Of a stretch of 33,774 bases of DNA, positions 1-8,549 are shown piece by piece (positions within the stretch are counted from its first letter, which is position 1; each line of letters starts with the position of its first letter). The stretch spans positions 1 through 33,774 of the forward strand of contig JBFGEI010000004.1 of the NCBI GenBank assembly GCA_041580155.1, given 5' to 3'. The DNA comes from Limimaricola sp041580155. GTDB taxonomy: Bacteria > Pseudomonadota > Alphaproteobacteria > Rhodobacterales > Rhodobacteraceae. Made by a program: the position numbers and the translations under genes. The notes beneath the pieces are model-generated. The model saw only the letters and a program-made list of their open reading frames with translations, ran no database searches and was not told the origin of the DNA.

Positions 1-2
1 AC

Positions 3-800
3 GGCTTCGGCGCGGCGCACCCGGGTCGGCTGGCGGCGCTCGGCGCCGGGCCGGGCCGCGGCAGCGCCGCCAACTTCCTGACCCTGATCGCCGATCTCGG
101 GCCGGTGCCGGACGACACGCTGGTGGCGCTGTCGGACCAGGACGACGTCTGGATGGCGCAGCGGCTGGGCCGGGCGGCGCGCCGCATCGCCCGGGCCGAG
201 GCCGAGGCCCGGGCCGAGACCGGCCGCACGCCGCCGGTGGTCTACGCCGGGCGCACGGTGCAGACCGACGCGGCGCTGCGCCCGGTGGCGATCTCGCGGC
301 CCTCGGCGCCGCGCGGCGCCTGGTTCGGCAACGCGCTGGTGCAGAACGTGCTGGCCGGCAACACCATCGTGCTGAACGCCCCGGCGCAGGCCCTGCTGGC
401 GGCCAGCGCGCCGGCGGCGCTGGCCGCCGGGGTGCCGCATCATGACTGGTGGATCTACCAGGTCGCCACCGGCGCCGGGGCGCGGATCGTGCTCGATCCG
501 CGGCCGGTGCTGTATTACCGGCAGCACGGCGGCAACGTGATCGGCGCGCATCGCGGGCTCGGCGGCCGGGTGGCGCGGGTCCGGATGCTGGCCAATCGCG
601 ATTTCTCGGGCTGGCTCGACCGCAACCTCGCGGCGCTGCGGCAGCTGCCGGAGCTGCTGACCCCGGCGGCGCGCGCCACGCTCGAGGGCTTCGCGCTGGC
701 GCGGCGTCAGCCGCGCCGGCTGGCGCCATTGGGCATCCGCCGGCAGACCGCGGCGGGCGACCGGATTCTCGATCTCCTGGCGTTGAGCGGCCGGCTCTGA
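3..800 (+). CDS. Family 2 glycosyltransferase, 5'-truncated by window edge
   Basis: The reading frame is open to the first bases of the window, so the N-terminus (the GT-A nucleotide-binding start) is missing and about 265 residues remain. The visible part has the motif ALSDQDDVW, the DxD-type metal/nucleotide-sugar site typical of rhamnosyltransferase-like GT2 enzymes. Later come HHDWWIYQ and YYRQHGGNVIGA, which match the acceptor-side end of the same family. The likely role is transfer of a sugar, plausibly rhamnose, onto a growing surface polysaccharide at the cytoplasmic face. It converges with the sulfotransferase gene at 817, sharing only a hairpin between them. The neighbouring polysaccharide genes support this role. 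The exact sugar and acceptor cannot be read from the sequence. Confidence 0.85.
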   Translation, partial: GFGAAHPGRLAALGAGPGRGSAANFLTLIADLGPVPDDTLVALSDQDDVWMAQRLGRAARRIARAEAEARAETGRTPPVVYAGRTVQTDAALRPVAISRPSAPRGAWFGNALVQNVLAGNTIVLNAPAQALLAASAPAALAAGVPHHDWWIYQVATGAGARIVLDPRPVLYYRQHGGNVIGAHRGLGGRVARVRMLANRDFSGWLDRNLAALRQLPELLTPAARATLEGFALARRQPRRLAPLGIRRQTAAGDRILDLLALSGRL

Positions 801-809
801 GCCGGCCGC
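787..809. terminator. Bidirectional hairpin between convergent genes
   Basis: A perfect 10-bp inverted repeat, GCGGCCGGCT / AGCCGGCCGC, with a 3-nt loop spans the glycosyltransferase stop codon and the 16-bp gap to the convergent sulfotransferase gene. There is no clear T-run on either strand, so it may be a weak terminator or simply an RNA 3'-end stabiliser. Confidence 0.45.
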
Positions 810-816
810 GCCCGGA

Positions 817-1617
817 TCAGTCGGCGGCCTCGAGCCCCGGGATCTCGACCAGCGCCTGCTCGAGCCCGAGCCGGCGCATCAGCTGCCGGTCGGTGCGGGC
901 GAACTCGGCGAGCCAGCGTTTCGAGCTGTCGCGCTCGAAGCGCTCGAGCAGCTGCGGCCAGCGCGCGGTTTCGCGCGGCACCGGCCCGGTGTTGACCCAG
1001 GTGTCGCTGATCTTGATCCGCTTGCCGGTGCGCGCCTCGATGTCGCGCTCCAGCGCGTCGAGCCCGGTCAGCGGGTAGATCTTGTCGATCGCCGCGGCGC
1101 CGGCCAGCGCCCGCTCGATCCGCTGCTCGGGAAACAGCGGCGCCATGTGGCGCCAGCCGCGCATCAGCCGGGTCGCCAGGTAGGTGGTGTAGAAGTTGTC
1201 GTAATGGTCGCGGATGAACACCTTCCAGGCTTCGTCGCCGCCGAAGAAGTAGTCGTCCGCCGAGCGGCTCAGGATCATCCGCATCCCGGCCCGGCCCGGC
1301 TTGGCCAGCTCGGTCTCGTCCAGCGCCCGCGCCTCGTGCAGCAGGTAGAGGTAGAACGAGGCGATCCGCTCCATCGGGTCGCGCAGCACCGAGAACACGA
1401 AGCGGTTCTCGGGCAGGGTGTCGAGCGCGGTCCAGTCGATATGGCCGGAATAGAGCCTGTATCCGGGCGGCATCTGCGCCTCGGGCTTGGCCTGGCTATG
1501 GACCCGCACCGGCGACACCGCCGCGGCGCCGACCATCTGCGCCAGCTGGCGGTGCACGGTCTGGCCGGCGGTCTTCGGGATATGCAGAAACACCAGGGTC
1601 GGGTTGTCTTGGGTCAT
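817..1617 (-). CDS. Sulfotransferase (Sulfotransfer_2-like), last gene of polysaccharide operon
   Basis: A 266-residue protein that starts with LVFLHIPKTAGQT (residues 8-20), the PAPS 5'-phosphosulfate-binding loop of the Sulfotransfer_2 family. The stretch FVFSVLRDPMERIASFY is the 3'-phosphate-binding segment (the RDP motif). Such enzymes move sulfate from PAPS to a sugar hydroxyl. Start choice: the ATG at 1617 overlaps the stop of the upstream acetyltransferase gene as ATGA and places the HIPKTAG loop at the normal distance from the N-terminus; a much longer frame upstream is a shadow of the acetyltransferase. The position after a glycosyltransferase and an acetyltransferase suggests late decoration of an exported polysaccharide. 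No signal peptide is seen, so it is probably cytoplasmic. Confidence 0.85.
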   Translation of the reverse strand: MTQDNPTLVFLHIPKTAGQTVHRQLAQMVGAAAVSPVRVHSQAKPEAQMPPGYRLYSGHIDWTALDTLPENRFVFSVLRDPMERIASFYLYLLHEARALDETELAKPGRAGMRMILSRSADDYFFGGDEAWKVFIRDHYDNFYTTYLATRLMRGWRHMAPLFPEQRIERALAGAAAIDKIYPLTGLDALERDIEARTGKRIKISDTWVNTGPVPRETARWPQLLERFERDSSKRWLAEFARTDRQLMRRLGLEQALVEIPGLEAAD

Positions 1618-2339
1618 GTCGTGGTCCTGAGGTCCAGCACGTCGGGGGTGAAGGGGGTGACATCGGTCATCTCGCGCACGCCCGACACGAAGCCCTGCGG
1701 GTCGGACGGGTCGAGATGCGCCAGCTGCCACGGCGCGTAGCGCCACCAGCGGCTGCGCAGCAGCGGGCTGATCAGCAGCGGCGGCACCCGGGATTTCTTG
1801 ATCACCGCCGGGTTGCCGGCGACCACCGCGTAGGGCGGCACGTCCTTGGTCACCACCGAATGCGCCGCCACGATGGCCCCGTCGCCGATCGTCACCCCGG
1901 CGGAGATATAGGCGCCATGGCCGATCCAGACGTCGTTGCCGATCGTGGTGATCCGCGCCTTGGTCGGCGGGCCCTGAAAGTCGAACTTGTAGCCGTGGTA
2001 TTCCTCGGCCCCGGTGAATCCGGCGTCGAGATCGAACAGCTGGTCGCCGAGATAGAAGGCCGGGCTGGTCGAGATCCAGGTCATCGGGTGGTTCTGCCGG
2101 CCGATCTGCACCTCTTCGCCGAACGAGCAGTAGCGGCCGATCCGCGCCGCGCAGCAGAAGCCCGAGACCTGATAGGAGAAGGCGCCGAGCTCGATCGAAT
2201 GCTCGTAGGCGGTCCATTTGAGGCTGCCGGGCAGTTCGACCACGGTGTGCCGCGGCAGGTTGACCTTGTTGCCGCCGCGGCTCAGCACCTCGAGGCCGCG
2301 GCCGCGCAATTCGGCCAGCGTCAGACTGATCTTGCTCAT
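1614..2339 (-). CDS. CatB-like hexapeptide-repeat O-acetyltransferase
   Basis: A 241-residue protein of the left-handed beta-helix acyltransferase superfamily (xenobiotic/CatB-like branch). The C-terminal half carries the hexapeptide pattern (TIGNDVWIGHGAYISAGVTIGDGAIVAAHSVV), followed by the usual VVAGNPAVIKK end. GRYCSFGEEVQIGRQNHP in the middle includes the conserved His-containing loop. It should transfer an acetyl group from acetyl-CoA to a sugar hydroxyl. It overlaps the upstream glycosyltransferase gene and the downstream sulfotransferase gene by 4 bp each (ATGA), implying translational coupling. The role in O-acetylating the polysaccharide is inferred from context; antibiotic acetylation is the alternative for this superfamily but fits the neighbourhood poorly. 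Confidence 0.85.
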   Translation of the reverse strand: MSKISLTLAELRGRGLEVLSRGGNKVNLPRHTVVELPGSLKWTAYEHSIELGAFSYQVSGFCCAARIGRYCSFGEEVQIGRQNHPMTWISTSPAFYLGDQLFDLDAGFTGAEEYHGYKFDFQGPPTKARITTIGNDVWIGHGAYISAGVTIGDGAIVAAHSVVTKDVPPYAVVAGNPAVIKKSRVPPLLISPLLRSRWWRYAPWQLAHLDPSDPQGFVSGVREMTDVTPFTPDVLDLRTTT

Positions 2340-4894
2340 TGAATCTCCTGGAGGGGCTTGGCGGCCTGCAGCGCCTGGTTGTCGGTCAGAACCTCGAGCA
2401 GCCGGTCTACCAGATCGTCTTCCGGTGTATAGGCGATCGCGATGCCGTTCGGCGCCGCCGCCACCGCGGCGCCCTGGGCGCCAAGCGCGAAGGCCAGCAC
2501 CGGCAGCCCGGTCGCCAGCGCCTCGTGGGTGGTGTAGGAAAACGTCTCGGGCCAGATCGACGGGATCAGCCAGGCGCCGATCCGGTAGCGCCGGGCCAGC
2601 GTCTCGAGATCCTCGTGCCGGTAGTCGCCATGCACCGGCGCGCTGCCGGGCATCGGGTAGTTCGGGTCGATGTTGCCGATCAGCGCCAGCGCCAGGTCGC
2701 GGCGCCCTTCGAGCCGCCGCGCCAGCCCGGAGACCAGCTCGGCGCCCTTCTGGCGGCCGATGTTGCCCAGCACCCCGATCACCAGCGGCGCCCCGTCGGG
2801 GGCGGTCAGCAGCGGCATCGGCGCCAGCAGCGCGTGCGGCAGCACCCGGATCCGGTCGTCGAGTCCCGACCAGACCGCGCGGATCTGCGCGGCGCTGTCC
2901 TCCGAGAACGCCCGGATCTCGTCGGCGTCGCGCAGCAGGCCGCCCCAGGCCGCCTGCCAGTCGGCCAGCGGCACCGGGTTGCCGGCGGCATCGCGGCCGC
3001 GATGCGCCGGGTCGTCGCGCTCGGCGGTGACCGGGCCGCGGTAGACCCCGTCGGCGTCGAGCAGCGTGTAGGAGGGCGACACCGGGTAGAAGTCGTGGAT
3101 CAGCACCTCGATCTTGTCCTGCGGCCCGCGCTTGAGGTCGCGCAGCCGGTCGGGCAGGGTCAGCGGATCGCGGTCGCCGACGCCGCAGGAATAGACGATC
3201 CGCGACCGTTTCAGCGCCTGCAGCATGCGTTGCACCAACTCGAAGTCATCGGTGGTGCCGGCCACCGTGCCATGCGGCCCGACCACCTCGAGCTGCCAGC
3301 GCTGCCGGCCGCCGATCCGTAGCACCACCGCGGCGCCGATCCGGTCGATGTCGCCGGCGATGCGCTGCCGCAGGTACATCTCGGCGCCGCCGCCCAGCGA
3401 ATGCGCCAGGTAGACCGGGATCTCGGCGCCGAGGCTGCCGGCCCAGGCCAGCGCCAGCGCCAGCCGCGCGGTCAGCAGCGGGTCGTGGCTGATGAAGCCC
3501 TGCACCTCGGCGTCGTATTGCGGGTAGCGGCGGGCGATGATCTCGTTGTTGCGCGCCACCAGCGCCAGCTTGGCGGCCGAGCCGAAGCTCTCGCCGCCGC
3601 GATGCTCGACGAACAGCCCCGGCAGCCCGAGATGGCGGCCGCCGCGGCGCCGCACCTTCTGGCACCAGTCGACCTCCTCGCCATAGCCGCGGCCGAAGGC
3701 GGTATCGAGCGCCGGCACCCGGCGCAGCCAGTCGCGACCCATCGCCATGCAGAAGCCGACGCCGGTCGGCACCTGGCTGATCAGCGCGTCGGGGTGGAAG
3801 CCTTGCGCCACCGCGTCGATCGCGTCGCCCTGTCCGGGGCGCAGCGGGGTCTGTTCGCACAGCATCGGGGTCGAGAAGATCTCGGCGTCGTTCGACAGCG
3901 GCGTGACGCTGGCGACGTTCTCGTGCAGCAGCATCGGCCGCACCAGCCGCGAGGCCCAGCCCTGCGGCACGAAGGCGTCGGAGTTGAGCAGCACCACCGG
4001 GCCTTCCGGGGTGCCGTCGGCCGGTGGCGTCTGCGTCAGAGCGGTCGCCAGCCCGGTGTTGACGCTGCCGATGAAGCCGCGGTTCTCGGGGTTCTCGATC
4101 AGCACCACCCGGCCCGGTCGATCGGCTTCCTGGCTGGCCACCCAGTTGCGCAGGAACGGCCGCACCCTCGGGTCCGGCGAGCAGTCCTCGATCACGATCA
4201 GCCGCCACGGCAGATCGGTGTTGCGCCGCACCCGGTCCAGCACCTCGGCCAGCAGGTCGAAGGCGTTGTAGACCGGCAGCACGATGGTGATCCGCACCGG
4301 GCCGGGCTGCGCCGGGCGGTCCTCGGCGGTGCGGAACAGCCGGCTTTCCATCGGGTCGGCATGGGTGATGCCGGACAGGCCGAGCCGCGCCTTGACCCGG
4401 GCCCGGAACCGCGGGTCGCGGGTCATCGCCCAGCCCAGCACCGCCGGCACCGTGAGCAGCCCGGCCGCGGCGAAGCGCAGCCGCAGCCGGCGCCGCGCCG
4501 CCTGCGGTCTCGGCATCGGCATCGGCAGCGAAGGGATCGACCGGGTCCGCTGCGGCGTCACGAAGCTCAGCCCCGGCGCCTCGGCCGAAAGCAGGGTCTC
4601 GACCTGGCACGGCAGGATCAGGTCGAAGCCGACCGCCGGGCTGCCGCCGGTGGCGCTGGCGACGTCCTCGCGCAGCTGGCGCGGCGCCATGCTGACGGTC
4701 TCGCCGGCCAGGTGCAGCGTCACCTTCTCGGCGCGGACCCAGCCGGCGATCCGCAACCGGCCCTGGTGCAGTTCGGCGATGTCGACATGGCCGACCGGCT
4801 GGCCGGCGGAGTCGCGGATCGACCGGCCGGCGCCGCGCAGGGTCAGGTGGGTGGCGCTGTATCGGTCGAACAAGGCGGAAAGGCGTCGAAGCAC
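2336..4894 (-). CDS. Two-domain glycosyltransferase (GT2 + GT4-like)
   Basis: About 852 residues. An N-terminal beta-rich segment (roughly residues 35-110; GWVRAEKVTLHLAG) resembles modules found on Rhodobacterales glycan enzymes. A GT2 domain follows: RITIVLPVYNAFDLL, the acidic patch LIVIEDCSPD, VVLLNSDAFVPQGW and the acceptor-side YGEEVDWCQK. The C-terminal third is a GT-B (GT4-like) domain: PLVIGVLGNIGRQKGAEL, then PSIWPETFSYTTHEALATGLPVLA with the E-x7-E type nucleotide-sugar motif. One polypeptide could therefore add two sugars in turn. The GTG at 4894 is chosen because GTGAG lies about 9 nt upstream; in-frame starts at 4969 (ATG) and 4996 (GTG) are possible but have no visible ribosome site. 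It heads the ATGA-coupled run to the acetyltransferase and sulfotransferase. Confidence 0.82.
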   Translation of the reverse strand: MLRRLSALFDRYSATHLTLRGAGRSIRDSAGQPVGHVDIAELHQGRLRIAGWVRAEKVTLHLAGETVSMAPRQLREDVASATGGSPAVGFDLILPCQVETLLSAEAPGLSFVTPQRTRSIPSLPMPMPRPQAARRRLRLRFAAAGLLTVPAVLGWAMTRDPRFRARVKARLGLSGITHADPMESRLFRTAEDRPAQPGPVRITIVLPVYNAFDLLAEVLDRVRRNTDLPWRLIVIEDCSPDPRVRPFLRNWVASQEADRPGRVVLIENPENRGFIGSVNTGLATALTQTPPADGTPEGPVVLLNSDAFVPQGWASRLVRPMLLHENVASVTPLSNDAEIFSTPMLCEQTPLRPGQGDAIDAVAQGFHPDALISQVPTGVGFCMAMGRDWLRRVPALDTAFGRGYGEEVDWCQKVRRRGGRHLGLPGLFVEHRGGESFGSAAKLALVARNNEIIARRYPQYDAEVQGFISHDPLLTARLALALAWAGSLGAEIPVYLAHSLGGGAEMYLRQRIAGDIDRIGAAVVLRIGGRQRWQLEVVGPHGTVAGTTDDFELVQRMLQALKRSRIVYSCGVGDRDPLTLPDRLRDLKRGPQDKIEVLIHDFYPVSPSYTLLDADGVYRGPVTAERDDPAHRGRDAAGNPVPLADWQAAWGGLLRDADEIRAFSEDSAAQIRAVWSGLDDRIRVLPHALLAPMPLLTAPDGAPLVIGVLGNIGRQKGAELVSGLARRLEGRRDLALALIGNIDPNYPMPGSAPVHGDYRHEDLETLARRYRIGAWLIPSIWPETFSYTTHEALATGLPVLAFALGAQGAAVAAAPNGIAIAYTPEDDLVDRLLEVLTDNQALQAAKPLQEIQ

Positions 4895-5023
4895 TGGGGG
4901 TATCTCACTGTGACGGCTCGGGACGGGTGAAGCTTGCGGCGGCGGCCGGGGGAATCTGCGGCCCCTCATAGAGCGAAGCGGCGCGGATCGGAACACCGCG
5001 CCGCGGCCGGGCCCCGGCGCGGA

Positions 5024-6139
5024 TCACAACGTGTTGGCCTGGCGCGCCAGGCCGAAGCCGCTGCCGATCAGCCCGAAGATGGTCTGCGCCGTGGTCACCG
5101 GGCTTTCGGTGGCGTAGACCAGATCGCCGGGCTGGATCCGGAACCGGCCGGCGCTGAACAGCCCGTCGGCGCTGGTCAGGTCGAGGGTGAACACCACCCG
5201 TTGCTGCGGCGGCTTCGGCCCGTCTCCCTGCAGCGCCGCGGCCGGGTAGTCGCGCAGCACCAGGATGCCCTGCGGATCGGCGCGTGTGTCGCTGACCCCG
5301 CCGATGATCGACAGCGCCTCGAGCGCGCTCAGATCCTGCTTGGGGAACCGGTGCAGCGCCTCGCTGCCGGCGGCGCCGAGCGACAGGAAGATCCGCGCGT
5401 CGGGCTCGACGATCACCCGGTCGCCGCCGCGCAGCGTGGTGTCGAGCGCCGGGTTTTCGAACAGCCGCTCGACCGAGGTGCCGTAGATCCTGCCGTCGCG
5501 GTGCAGCAGGATCTGCGGGTTCTCGAGGCTGGCCGGGACGCCGCCGCCTTCGGCGATCAGCCCGAGCACGGTGAAGTCGTTGTCGGGCAGCGGGTAGGAG
5601 CCGGGCGCAGCGACGCCGCCGACCAGGCTGACGGTGCTGGCGCGGCCTTCGGCCAGGCCAAGCTGGACCTGCGCCGAGGGCGCGACCTCGGCGTAGCGGG
5701 TCTCGATCACCTCGCGGGCGTGCTCGGGGCTCATGCCGGCGATCCGGATGGTGCCGATATAGGGCAGGAACACGGTGCCGCCCGAGGCGACGCGCAGCTC
5801 GGGCAGGGTGACCGAGCGCTGGCCCGGGCCGGTCAGCAGGCTGTTGTCCTCGGTGTTCCAGACGGTGACGCTGACGCTGTCGCCGGCGGCGATGATCCGG
5901 TTGGCGGGTTGTGGCTGGCGGTTGATCCAGGGGCGGCCGGTCTCGCCGGTGGCCGGCCAGGCTGCGTAATCGTCGAGCAGCGACCGGGTCACCGGCGCCA
6001 CCGCGAAGTCCGGAATCTCATCCTTGGCGCTGGCGCTCAGCACTTCCCGCTGCAGCCCGGCGCCGCGCGGCAGCGAACAGGCGGCCAGCGAAACCGACAG
6101 AAGCAGGGCCAGCCCGGCCCGGAGAGCGAAACATGTCAT
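5024..6139 (-). CDS. Wza-like polysaccharide export lipoprotein (Poly_export/SLBB)
   Basis: 371 residues. The N-terminus MTCFALRAGLALLLSVSLAAC is a lipoprotein signal with a cleavage-site Cys at residue 21. The Poly_export domain follows (NRIIAAGDSVSVTVWN ... LRVASGGTVFLPYIGTIRIAGMSPEHAREVIE), then two SLBB-type segments (STVSLVGGVAAPGSYPLPD and ARIFLSLGAAGSEALHRFP). Family members form the outer-membrane channel through which capsule or exopolysaccharide leaves the cell. The start at 6139 gives the signal peptide directly at the N-terminus; an upstream in-frame extension lacks one. An AGGA lies 11 nt before the ATG, a little far. The usual partner, a PCP/Wzc or KpsE-like protein, is not in the window. 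Confidence 0.9.
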   Translation of the reverse strand: MTCFALRAGLALLLSVSLAACSLPRGAGLQREVLSASAKDEIPDFAVAPVTRSLLDDYAAWPATGETGRPWINRQPQPANRIIAAGDSVSVTVWNTEDNSLLTGPGQRSVTLPELRVASGGTVFLPYIGTIRIAGMSPEHAREVIETRYAEVAPSAQVQLGLAEGRASTVSLVGGVAAPGSYPLPDNDFTVLGLIAEGGGVPASLENPQILLHRDGRIYGTSVERLFENPALDTTLRGGDRVIVEPDARIFLSLGAAGSEALHRFPKQDLSALEALSIIGGVSDTRADPQGILVLRDYPAAALQGDGPKPPQQRVVFTLDLTSADGLFSAGRFRIQPGDLVYATESPVTTAQTIFGLIGSGFGLARQANTL

Positions 6140-6203
6140 GTGGCGTGGTGTCCTGCTGCCCGCCCGGCATCGAAGGCCGGCATCCCTGCGGCGTTTCTTG
6201 CAG

Positions 6204-6330
6204 AAAAACCCCGCCCGGCGCAACGTCCGCCGGTGCGTCGGGCCGGCCCCGGACCGGCGGCGCGCATCGCAATGGCGCCGGGTCGGCGGAATGCCGCGCC
6301 CGCGGCCGGCGGAGGTTGCGCCGGGCGGGG
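6204..6330 (-). terminator. Long-range inverted repeat with T-run downstream of RTX protease
   Basis: A perfect 16-bp inverted repeat has arms CCCCGCCCGGCGCAAC (6209-6224) and GTTGCGCCGGGCGGGG (6315-6330), 90 nt apart. An inner 8-bp pair, CCGCCGGT/ACCGGCGG (6228-6235 and 6253-6260), sits in the loop. On the minus strand the outer stem ends in GGGG followed directly by TTTTT (6204-6208). It therefore looks like a branched intrinsic terminator for the protease gene, placed before the export lipoprotein gene. Confidence 0.55.
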
Positions 6331-6349
6331 TCACCCGGGGCGACCGCGG

Positions 6350-8500
6350 TCAGAGCAGCGCCAGATCGTCCTGCACCAGCCAGTCGCGATGCAGCCCGGT
6401 GATGGTCAGGCTGTCGTCGGCGCCGAAATCGAACACCAGGTCGCGGCCGACCACCGTGGCGTGCTCGAGGATCTGCTCGGAGGACAGCCGGTCGCCGCCC
6501 CAGAGCGCGGCGTCGAACACGATGGTGTCGATGTCGTTCTGGAAATCCAGCACCGTGTCGTGGCCGCCGTCGAACACGAAGCTGTCGGTGCCGATGCCGC
6601 CGCGCAGCAGGTCGTTGCCGGCCTCGCCGCGCAGCGTGTCGGCGCCGGCGTTGCCGATCAGCACGTCGTCGCCATCGCCGCCCAGCAGCAGGTCGCCGCC
6701 GCTGTCGCCGCGCAGCCGGTCGTTGCCGGCGTCGCCTTGCAGCAGGTCGTCGCCGACGCCGCCCTCGAGCACGTCGTCGCCATCGCCGCCCTCGAGCCGG
6801 TCGCTGTCGGCGTTGCCGCGCAGCCGGTCGTTGCCGGCGTCGCCATGCAGCGTGTCGGCGCCGCCGGCCCCGGACAGGTCGTCGTTGTCGTTGCCGCCGT
6901 ACAGCGCGTCGAGACCGCGGCCGCCGACCAGCCGGTCGTCGCCGTCGTCGCCCCAGAGCCGGTCGTCGCCGTTGTTGCCGACCAGCCGGTCGTCGTCGGC
7001 GCCGCCGTGCAGCTGGTCGGCGCCGCCGGCCCCGACCAGCGTGTCGTTGCCGCCGCCACCGTAGACCAGGTCGACGCCGCGGCCGGCGTGCACCGTGTCG
7101 GCGCCGGCGCCGGTTTCGATCAGGTTGTCGGCGAGGTTGCCCTGGATCCGGTCGTTGCCGGCGCCGGTCACCAGCTGCTCGATCACCGTGTCGCGGGCGA
7201 TCACCATGTTGCCGACCAGCCCGCCGGTGTCCGAGATCCCGGCGCCGCGCAGGTCGATGTTCAGGTCGTGGCCATCCGAGCCCAGGTTCAGCCGGTCGAT
7301 GCCGCCCTCGTCGAAGATGGTCAGCGCCAGCGGCCCGCCGCGGTTCAGCGCCGGGTCGCCGGCGGCGCGGTACAGCGCGCCGAGGTAGTTGCCCAAGCTG
7401 CTGCCGTCGCCCCAGACCGTGTCGCCGGCGGTGATGCCGCCGGTGGCGGCGCCGTAGAGCTTCTGGATCGCCAGGATGTCGACCAGCATCGGGGTCGCCA
7501 GCGCGGCGTAGCTGGCGCCGGTGGTGACGTTGTCGGTCTGGTTGAAATAGGACATCAGCGACAGCTGCCAGCTGTCGTTGCCGAAGCTGGCGCCGCTGTA
7601 ATACGAGGCGATGCCGTTGTAATGCCCCTGGTGGCCCAGCCCGAGCGCGTGGCCGATCTCGTGCATGTAGGTCTGGAAGCTGTAGCTGTCGATGGTGGTG
7701 CCGTGGCGGGCCAGCCAGTCGGTGCCGATGGTGACCGAGGCCTCGATGATGGTGCCGCCGGAGCGGGTGCTGTTGGAAAACGCCGAGGGCGAGTTGTCGT
7801 CGAAGCGGATGTCGGCGCTGCCCGAGGTCTCCTGGAAATCGAGGTCGGCGACCATCTCCCAGGCCTCGAGCGCCCAGCGGGCCAGCTGCAGGCCCTCGGC
7901 GGTGAGCCCGGTCAGGTTGACGCTGATCACGTGATCGCCCGAGACGTCGAAGGCGTGCGGGCTCTGGCCGTAGCCGCGCCAGTAGCCGTCGGTCAGGTAA
8001 TCGGCGAGATCGTCGTGGCTGCCATCCGCCGCCAGCCCGGTCGCGAAGGTCTCGAGCACGTAGCCGCCGGTCTCGGCGTCGTTGGCGGCGCTGGCCTCGA
8101 TGTAATAGATGCCGGAGCTCGGCGCCACGAAGTACAGGCTGGCCTCGAGACCGCTGCCGCTGTTGTCGTCGAAGGCGAGCAGGTGGCCGTGATCGTCGTA
8201 GAGCCGCAGGTAGGGGTCGGAGATCGGCGCGGTGCGGGCGCCGTAGAAATCCGCCACTAGGCTGTCGCCCTGGCCGAGGTCGATGGCGATCCAGTCGCGG
8301 TCGCCGACATGGTCGAGCACGCCCTGGAACCTGTCGCCTGCGGTGATCCGGTACGGCGTCGCGAGGCCGGTCGGCGCATCCGAGGCCTCGGCATGGTTGC
8401 TGGGACCGGCGGCGTGGTTGTGGGGACCGGCGGCGTGGTCGTGGTCGTGGTGGCTGGCGGCGAAGGAGACGGAGACGGGAAGGGCGGTCTGGCTGGTCAT
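6350..8500 (-). CDS. Secreted M10 (serralysin-type) RTX metalloprotease
   Basis: 716 residues. The zinc site HEIGHALGLGH is at residues 280-290 (His280, Glu281, His284, His290), with the Met-turn SLMSYF around Met316, as in serralysins. N-terminal to it is a pre-peptidase-like beta domain (about residues 48-160; GVLDHVGDRDWIAIDL ... GIYYIEASA). From about residue 430 run many GGxGxDxLxG calcium-binding repeats. They end in the C-terminal type I secretion region (DFQNDIDTIVFDAALWGG ... LTITGLHRDWLVQDDLALL). There is no Sec signal, as expected for this route. The first 35 residues are His-rich (HHDHDH, HNH, NHAE). The secretion ATPase and fusion protein at 15.2-18.3 kb are the obvious exporter. 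It lies downstream of a small exported protein gene on the same strand. Confidence 0.93.
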   Translation of the reverse strand: MTSQTALPVSVSFAASHHDHDHAAGPHNHAAGPSNHAEASDAPTGLATPYRITAGDRFQGVLDHVGDRDWIAIDLGQGDSLVADFYGARTAPISDPYLRLYDDHGHLLAFDDNSGSGLEASLYFVAPSSGIYYIEASAANDAETGGYVLETFATGLAADGSHDDLADYLTDGYWRGYGQSPHAFDVSGDHVISVNLTGLTAEGLQLARWALEAWEMVADLDFQETSGSADIRFDDNSPSAFSNSTRSGGTIIEASVTIGTDWLARHGTTIDSYSFQTYMHEIGHALGLGHQGHYNGIASYYSGASFGNDSWQLSLMSYFNQTDNVTTGASYAALATPMLVDILAIQKLYGAATGGITAGDTVWGDGSSLGNYLGALYRAAGDPALNRGGPLALTIFDEGGIDRLNLGSDGHDLNIDLRGAGISDTGGLVGNMVIARDTVIEQLVTGAGNDRIQGNLADNLIETGAGADTVHAGRGVDLVYGGGGNDTLVGAGGADQLHGGADDDRLVGNNGDDRLWGDDGDDRLVGGRGLDALYGGNDNDDLSGAGGADTLHGDAGNDRLRGNADSDRLEGGDGDDVLEGGVGDDLLQGDAGNDRLRGDSGGDLLLGGDGDDVLIGNAGADTLRGEAGNDLLRGGIGTDSFVFDGGHDTVLDFQNDIDTIVFDAALWGGDRLSSEQILEHATVVGRDLVFDFGADDSLTITGLHRDWLVQDDLALL

Positions 8501-8549
8501 GGTCTGAACTGGGATCCTTGCCGGGGCGGTGCGTGGGTGTGGGGCGCGC

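Noticed and set aside
4934..8260. Open frame of over 1,100 codons on the plus strand
   Set aside because: It is antisense to the export lipoprotein and RTX protease, rich in Val/Ala/Gln/Arg as expected for the reverse strand of GC-rich repeats, and has no ribosome site or recognisable domain.
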